A stretch of DNA of 5,663 nucleotides from Candidatus Portnoybacteria bacterium CG_4_10_14_0_2_um_filter_44_20. GTDB lineage: Bacteria; Patescibacteriota; Minisyncoccia; Portnoybacterales; GCA-002795985. This document shows, piece after piece, positions 4,544-5,663 of this stretch. The stretch lies in contig PFOG01000142.1 in assembly GCA_002792395.1 (NCBI GenBank), positions 1 to 5,663 on the forward strand. The letters are read 5' to 3'. Position 1 is the stretch's first letter. The number at the start of each line of letters is the position of its first letter. The notes beneath the pieces are model-generated. The model did not search any database. It was not told where the DNA came from and was given only the letters and a program-made list of their open reading frames with translations. The translations under genes and the position numbers were made by a program.

Positions 4544-5011
4544 ATGGAGCTGTTTTTTGCCAAATGTGAGAAAAGAAATTTTAAAAAGATACCGCGCACG
4601 TATTCTGTAAAACCATTGGTCAAAGCCGGTAATTTTTGCATCTTTCCCGAATTGGCGATTTTAGAATATTTTAAGAAAAAAGGATATAGGGGGCTTTGGG
4701 TTGATGCTTTTCATAAAAAATATTGGACGAATTGCGATAAAAAATGCTCTTTTGATGAACTGGAGAGTGATTGTCAGAAGATTGTTAGGGGGGTGGAGGA
4801 ATTAAATAATGGGAAAATAAGCGGTTGCCGGGATTTGATTATTTGGAAAGGAAATAAAATTAAATTTGTGGAGTCTAAGGGTAAACCGTGCCACGATAAA
4901 ATCCGCAAAAGTCAGCTTGATTTTAAAAATGGGTTGATGAGCGCAAAATTTAAAGAAAAAGATTTTACCATAATTGAATGGGATTTTTTAAAAGGTAATT
5001 TAGGAAAATAA
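4544..5011 (+). CDS. VRR-NUC-like PD-(D/E)XK nuclease
   Basis: A 155-residue cytoplasmic protein with the VRR-NUC pattern: an early acidic helix (FPELAILEYF, E36), then GCRDLIIWKGNKIKFVESKG with D97, E110 and K112 as the D...ExK catalytic set, then KSQLDF (Q124) and a closing strand FTIIEWDF. The family includes Holliday-junction or flap nucleases (FAN1 and phage enzymes) and stand-alone proteins of unknown target. Residues 1-90 contain several cysteines (C8, C32, C64, C68, C77), with CDKKC and a later C95/C116, so a metal or redox site is possible but unproven. The start is 20 nt after the SNase stop and lacks a clear Shine-Dalgarno. The neighbouring translin gene starts 4 nt after its stop. 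Overall nuclease fold is likely; substrate unknown. Confidence 0.78.
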   Translation: MELFFAKCEKRNFKKIPRTYSVKPLVKAGNFCIFPELAILEYFKKKGYRGLWVDAFHKKYWTNCDKKCSFDELESDCQKIVRGVEELNNGKISGCRDLIIWKGNKIKFVESKGKPCHDKIRKSQLDFKNGLMSAKFKEKDFTIIEWDFLKGNLGK

Positions 5012-5015
5012 ATTT

Positions 5016-5627
5016 ATGGCTAAAAATATGTTAAATATGCTCAAAAAAAACATTGGGAAATATCAGAAAAAGCAGGATTTGGAATTGAGGGTTCAGCCCC
5101 GCGCGAACAAGATAAGAACCAGTTCCAAGCAGATCACCGCTCTGTTGCGCAGAAACAATATTAAACAGGCCAAGGAGTTGTTTGTTGAAATAACGTGCGA
5201 CTGGAGGTCAATTAATAAGGCAGCCAACGACAGCCATGATTTATTAAATTTGTCTTGTTACAAAGAGGCAGCCGAAGAATATGTAGAAGCGCTGGCGTAT
5301 TGGAGTTTTTTGGCGAGTGTTGATTTGTCTATTCCTGAATTTGTCAGAGTGGATACAGAAGAGGTGATTTCGGGGATTTGCGATTTTACGGGGGAGCTTG
5401 TTAGGAGAGCCATCACCGAGGCCAGCGCGGAAAATATTGATAAAATAATTACATATAAAAAAATAACAGAAGATATAGTCGAAGAATTGACTAAAATCCG
5501 GCTTGGAAAAAAGATGCGAAGCAAATATGACGATGCCGAGCGAAATTTAAAGAAGTTGGAAAATGTCATCTATGATATTAAAATGAAAATGATTAGAAAT
5601 CGAAGCGAAGGCGGCGCGGGCGAATAG
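5016..5627 (+). CDS. Translin/TRAX-family RNA-binding protein, probable RNase
   Basis: An all-helical 203-residue protein whose length fits the translin family. Basic N-terminal helices (RANKIRTSSKQITALLRRNN) precede the two family signatures: EEYVEALAYW (E88, E91) and GICDFTGELVRRAI (D123, E127). These acidic positions match the spacing of the metal-binding catalytic residues of TRAX-type subunits, so it may be an active RNase; eukaryotic translin itself lacks them. The family forms octameric barrels that bind RNA or ssDNA inside. A charged coiled-coil-like helix (about 165-195) follows, with a Gly-rich end. AGGA at 5002-5005 precedes ATG 5016, only 4 nt after the nuclease gene, indicating one operon. 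Translin homologues are scattered among archaea and CPR bacteria, and their bacterial role is not established. Confidence 0.85.
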   Translation: MAKNMLNMLKKNIGKYQKKQDLELRVQPRANKIRTSSKQITALLRRNNIKQAKELFVEITCDWRSINKAANDSHDLLNLSCYKEAAEEYVEALAYWSFLASVDLSIPEFVRVDTEEVISGICDFTGELVRRAITEASAENIDKIITYKKITEDIVEELTKIRLGKKMRSKYDDAERNLKKLENVIYDIKMKMIRNRSEGGAGE

Positions 5628-5663
5628 AGGCTCCCACTTTATCATTGGTCTTGTTACAACATT
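5628..5663. other. Trailing sequence
   Basis: These 36 nt after the translin stop hold no start with a ribosome-binding site, no T-rich hairpin and no recognisable element. The operon end or a further gene lies outside the window. Confidence 0.6.

Noticed and set aside
1571..5500. Pairing of the small RNA's single-stranded window with AAAATCCG at 2543, 4898 and 5493
   Set aside because: In all three genes the 8-mer encodes Lys-Ile-Arg in A-rich coding sequence, so codon usage explains it.
1..5663. CRISPR array or insertion sequence
   Set aside because: No regularly spaced direct repeats of CRISPR length and no transposase or integrase gene are visible.

Overview
The window looks like a piece of a small-genome, candidate-phyla-radiation (Patescibacteria, probably Parcubacteria-like) chromosome. 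This is inferred from moderately AT-rich sequence, short tightly packed genes, a tRNA without encoded CCA, intergenic palindromes of a kind I associate with these genomes, and a bacterial translin-family gene next to membrane-anchored nuclease genes. TGA, TAA and TAG all act as stops and Trp is TGG with a CCA-anticodon tRNA, so the TGA-reassigned codes of Gracilibacteria/Absconditabacteria do not apply. No rRNA or marker gene fixes the taxon.

Layout. 1-431: MazG-like nucleotide pyrophosphohydrolase, with an inverted repeat over its apparent start. 447-466: REP-like hairpin. 493-563: tRNA-Trp. 564-925: gene-free stretch with a degenerate CPR-type repeat, a terminator and a long palindrome, then a promoter. 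926-1540: NYN/LabA-type PIN-fold RNase. 1541-1853: gene-free stretch holding a candidate ~60-nt minus-strand RNA with its own promoter and terminator, a plus-strand terminator, and a second copy of the palindrome module seen before the NYN gene. 1854-2623: a DpnI homologue (methyl-directed Gm6ATC endonuclease) broken by a one-base frameshift near its C-terminal winged helix. 2620-3137: three very small ORFs, overlapping or nearly abutting. 3195-5627: a tight three-gene set of membrane-anchored thermonuclease, VRR-NUC/PD-(D/E)XK-like nuclease and translin-family RNase.

Every recognisable protein gene acts on nucleic acids or nucleotides: a dNTP/NTP pyrophosphatase, two RNase-type folds (NYN, translin), a methyl-DNA restriction enzyme, a surface nuclease and a PD-(D/E)XK nuclease. 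From 1854 on, all genes are on the plus strand with short gaps or overlaps, so they may form one or two transcription units. One inferred reading is a nucleic-acid processing or defence island: outside DNA/RNA is degraded by the surface nuclease, entering Dam-methylated DNA was once cut by the DpnI homologue, and fragments are trimmed by the cytoplasmic nucleases. The most unusual items are the frameshifted dpnI, the compact minus-strand RNA, the paired hairpin modules bracketing the NYN gene, and the surface-nuclease/VRR-NUC/translin operon.
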